Shown here one piece after another: positions 5,460 through 7,194 of a DNA stretch of 7,194 bases. The notes beneath the pieces were generated by a model that was not told the origin of the DNA, did no database searches, and saw nothing but the letters and a program-made list of their open reading frames with translations. A program made the translations under genes and the position numbers. Position 1 is the first letter of the stretch, and each line of letters begins with the position of its first letter. Origin of the DNA: an uncultured Clostridia bacterium. Lineage in GTDB: Bacteria > Bacillota > Clostridia > Oscillospirales > Acutalibacteraceae. The DNA is taken from NCBI GenBank assembly GCA_947302895.1, contig CAMYWU010000074.1:1-7194 (forward strand), read 5' to 3'.

Positions 5460-5524
5460 GGGCGATTCGTGAATCGCCCCTACAGGTGATTGTTTTGTTT
5501 GTAGGGGTCATTCACGAATGACCC
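5460..5524. repeat. Two inverted copies of a dispersed palindromic repeat upstream of glnA
   Basis: Copy 1 has stem GGGCGATTC/GAATCGCCC (5460-5468 with 5471-5479), followed by CTACA. Copy 2 is TGTAG followed by stem GGGTCATTC/GAATGACCC (5505-5513 with 5516-5524). The copies face each other, so CCCCTACA (5477-5484) and TGTAGGGG (5500-5507) are also complementary across 15 bases. The copies differ at two stem positions, each change matched in the opposite arm. The TGTAGGGGCG-palindrome style resembles short dispersed repeats of Clostridia genomes. Copy 2 ends six bases from the capA stop and may terminate it. Confidence 0.88.
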
Positions 5525-5529
5525 ACTCA

Positions 5530-6741
5530 TCAATTCAAATCTAAAAATTCCTCACTGATTATCTGTTTTGATAATTTTGTGAAATAGTTAACAGTAGCGC
5601 CGCTCTGAACCTGCTGGGAAGCAAGGTCGTCGTTATAATCGGAAAGTCTGTATGTAGCAAACTTATAGCCGTTTGAAGTTCGCTTATAGAAATCGATAAC
5701 GGGCGCAAGCTTTGCATTCGTTATCTGGATTTCTCCGCTTTTGCGCTCAATTGTTATTTCTGCCATACCGCCGCACATTCTGTCGAGCTTATCCTGATGG
5801 GAAATAAAGTTGCCCAGTGAATAATAAACAAGCATTTTCTTGCCTGTCTGAGCATTTGTAACCCATTCAACGGGCTGCAAAACATGGGGGTGTGTTCCGA
5901 TAACGATATCAACTCCGAGGTCGGAGAAAAGCTGGGTATACTTTTTCTGCAGGGCATCGGGCTGATAGCTGTATTCTGTTCCCCAGTGCGGGAAAACAGC
6001 AACAACATCCGCATTCTTGCGGGCTTCTGTTATATCCTTTGTAACCTTTTCTTCAGTTAAAAGATTAACCGAATAATAATGGTCGCTCGGAACGGGAATA
6101 CCGTTTGTGCCGTAGGTATAGTTAAGCAGCGCAAAGGTTATACCGTTTTTCTCATAATACGTTATTTTATTGTATTCTTCCTCGCTCGAATTTGTTCCGA
6201 TATGAACAGCCTCGGGATGCTTTGAGAAATAAATAAGCTCCTGCTCAATACCTGCAATACCAACATCCATTGTATGGTTTGTTGCGCAGGTAAACACGTC
6301 AAAGCCGGCATTTATTGCAGCATCGCCAATCTCCCATGGGGAGTTGAAGCAGGGATAGTTTGAATATTTAAACTTGCTTCCGCCGAGCATGGTTTCCTGG
6401 TTAATAACAGCGATATCGGCGCTCTTTATATATTTGCTAACGTTTTCGTAAAGCGAATCATAGTTAAGAGTTCCGTCGCTGCTTTTGCATGAATTAACAA
6501 TGGTTAAATGGATAAGATTATCGCCCACTGCAACAAGGGAAACCTTTGCATCCTGGTTTTTCGGGTCCTCGGTTGTCTGCTCCTGAGCCTGGGTTACGGT
6601 TGCTGTCGGAGAATTATCATCCCTGTTTTTTGCAACCCTGCCCGAAACGGCAAGCGTGCTTACAACAAGTATTGCCGCCAGAAGCGGAATCAGAACGGGA
6701 AGAAGGGATTTGAAATCAATTTTCTTATTCTTCATCGTCAT
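5530..6741 (-). CDS. CapA/PGA_cap-family membrane-anchored metallophosphatase
   Basis: The product has 403 residues from ATG 6741 (TTG 6744 and ATG 6735 are alternatives; GTAGAG lies just before 6741). A basic N-terminus and one hydrophobic helix (about 13-33) anchor it with the rest outside the cell. A Ser/Thr/Gln-rich linker (about 42-65) leads to the catalytic domain. Its motifs in order are VGDNLIH (72-78), INQET (113-117), ATNHTMD (153-159), FPHWGTEY (250-257), IGTHPHVLQ (281-289) and YSLGNF (307-312), the metal-binding set of the calcineurin-like PGA_cap family. Family members include CapA/PgsA proteins of poly-gamma-glutamate synthesis, but no capBC partners are seen, so substrate and role in this organism are open. 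The start overlaps the preceding acidic gene by 17 bp, implying coupled translation. Confidence 0.92.
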   Translation of the reverse strand: MTMKNKKIDFKSLLPVLIPLLAAILVVSTLAVSGRVAKNRDDNSPTATVTQAQEQTTEDPKNQDAKVSLVAVGDNLIHLTIVNSCKSSDGTLNYDSLYENVSKYIKSADIAVINQETMLGGSKFKYSNYPCFNSPWEIGDAAINAGFDVFTCATNHTMDVGIAGIEQELIYFSKHPEAVHIGTNSSEEEYNKITYYEKNGITFALLNYTYGTNGIPVPSDHYYSVNLLTEEKVTKDITEARKNADVVAVFPHWGTEYSYQPDALQKKYTQLFSDLGVDIVIGTHPHVLQPVEWVTNAQTGKKMLVYYSLGNFISHQDKLDRMCGGMAEITIERKSGEIQITNAKLAPVIDFYKRTSNGYKFATYRLSDYNDDLASQQVQSGATVNYFTKLSKQIISEEFLDLN

Positions 6742-7123
6742 CAAACTCTACTTCAAATTCAAGTGTTTCACCGCAGTTGGGGCATTCAATGCTGCCATCC
6801 ATTATTGTTGCTTCATCAACGCTGATGATTTCGCCGCAGTTGGGGCATTCGATTTCGTATTCCTCATACTCCTCATCGTCTTCATCCCAGAACTCATCGT
6901 CTTCATCATCGTAGAAATCTTCTTCAAGCTCTGCAAGGTCTTCATCGATTGCATCAATTGTTTCGCCCTGGAACTCAAGCTCCTCATAAACCTCATCAAA
7001 TTCTTCACTGAGGCAATCAAGAACGTCAACAATTGCGTTTAAAACCTTCTTCTGCTTTGCGTCTTCAATCTCAAGACCGTCGATTAAACCTTTTAAATAT
7101 CCTAAACTTTCAATAGTATTCAT
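6725..7123 (-). CDS. Acidic zinc-ribbon protein with a CD1247-type N-terminal domain
   Basis: This 132-residue protein starts with a helical region (1-70, ESLGYLKGLIDGLEI...IDEDLAELEEDFY) like the N-terminal domain named after C. difficile CD1247. A very acidic stretch follows (71-91, nearly all D, E and aromatic residues). It ends with two CPNCGE knuckles (93-98 and 114-119) that together would bind one zinc ion as a ribbon. The molecular function is unknown to me; the acidic middle and ribbon suggest a protein-binding or nucleic-acid-mimic adaptor, which is only a guess. AGGAG sits about seven bases before ATG 7123. The gene overlaps capA by 17 bp in an apparent operon. The two knuckles are encoded by near-identical DNA. 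Confidence 0.87.
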   Translation of the reverse strand: MNTIESLGYLKGLIDGLEIEDAKQKKVLNAIVDVLDCLSEEFDEVYEELEFQGETIDAIDEDLAELEEDFYDDEDDEFWDEDDEEYEEYEIECPNCGEIISVDEATIMDGSIECPNCGETLEFEVEFDDDEE

Positions 7124-7144
7124 AACTTTCTCCTTTCAGTCGAA

Positions 7145-7179
7145 AAAATGTAAAATGGAAAATGTAAAATGGAAAATGT
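7145..7179 (+). repeat. Five tandem 7-bp units upstream of the CD1247-type gene
   Basis: The units AAAATGT, AAAATGG, AAAATGT, AAAATGG and AAAATGT lie end to end. The array is 22 bases from the start codon at 7123, close to the AGGAG site, and probably lies in the transcript leader or promoter region. No convincing promoter is visible in the 71 bases to the window edge. The GC-rich GGGCGGACTGCGTC that follows may be the end of a larger repeat cut by the window. Confidence 0.85.
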
Positions 7180-7194
7180 CGGGCGGACTGCGTC

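Noticed and set aside
5468..5484. GlnR/TnrA-like box before glnA on the minus strand (TGTAG, seven bases, TCACG)
   Set aside because: Both conserved halves of the TGTNA-N7-TNACA pattern have a mismatch, and the match is produced by the palindromic repeat itself, so it is likely chance.

Overview
The window looks like one end of an assembled contig from a low-GC gut-type Firmicute (Clostridia, probably an Oscillospiraceae/Ruminococcaceae relative). The support is a B. subtilis-type glutamine synthetase, a CD1247-type acidic zinc-ribbon protein, strong AGGAG/GGTGAT ribosome binding sites and short palindromic repeats typical of that group. The first 40 bases are not biological: they match the Illumina TruSeq read-2 adapter, so the contig ends at position 41 and the reading frame crossing that point is an artefact there.

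Positions 41-4044 are a prophage or phage-derived element. A rightward lysogeny pair (XRE repressor at 3148, ImmA/IrrE metalloprotease at 3649) is divergent from a leftward set: a small Cro-like HTH protein, a 72-residue Cys-rich protein, small terminase, large terminase and the beginning of what is probably the portal protein. The control region between repressor and Cro has two well-formed divergent promoters. It also has a family of 13-bp dyads (TTACGTTTCGCAA and variants) at the promoters, which recurs downstream of the Cro gene. There is no integrase, replication, sigma-factor or recombination gene between the switch and the packaging genes, a compact order reminiscent of the defective phage PBSX.

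A tandem hairpin/terminator at 4031-4090 separates the element from ordinary chromosome. Leftward from the right edge run a CD1247-type acidic zinc-ribbon gene overlapping a CapA-family membrane-anchored metallophosphatase gene, then an intergenic pair of covarying palindromes, then glnA.

Two intergenic sites, one beside the large terminase and one upstream of the CD1247-type gene, each hold exactly five tandem 7-bp units of different sequence. No tRNA, rRNA, CRISPR array or transposase was seen, and no gene-free stretch exceeds 300 bases; the longest is the 227-bp repressor/Cro control region.
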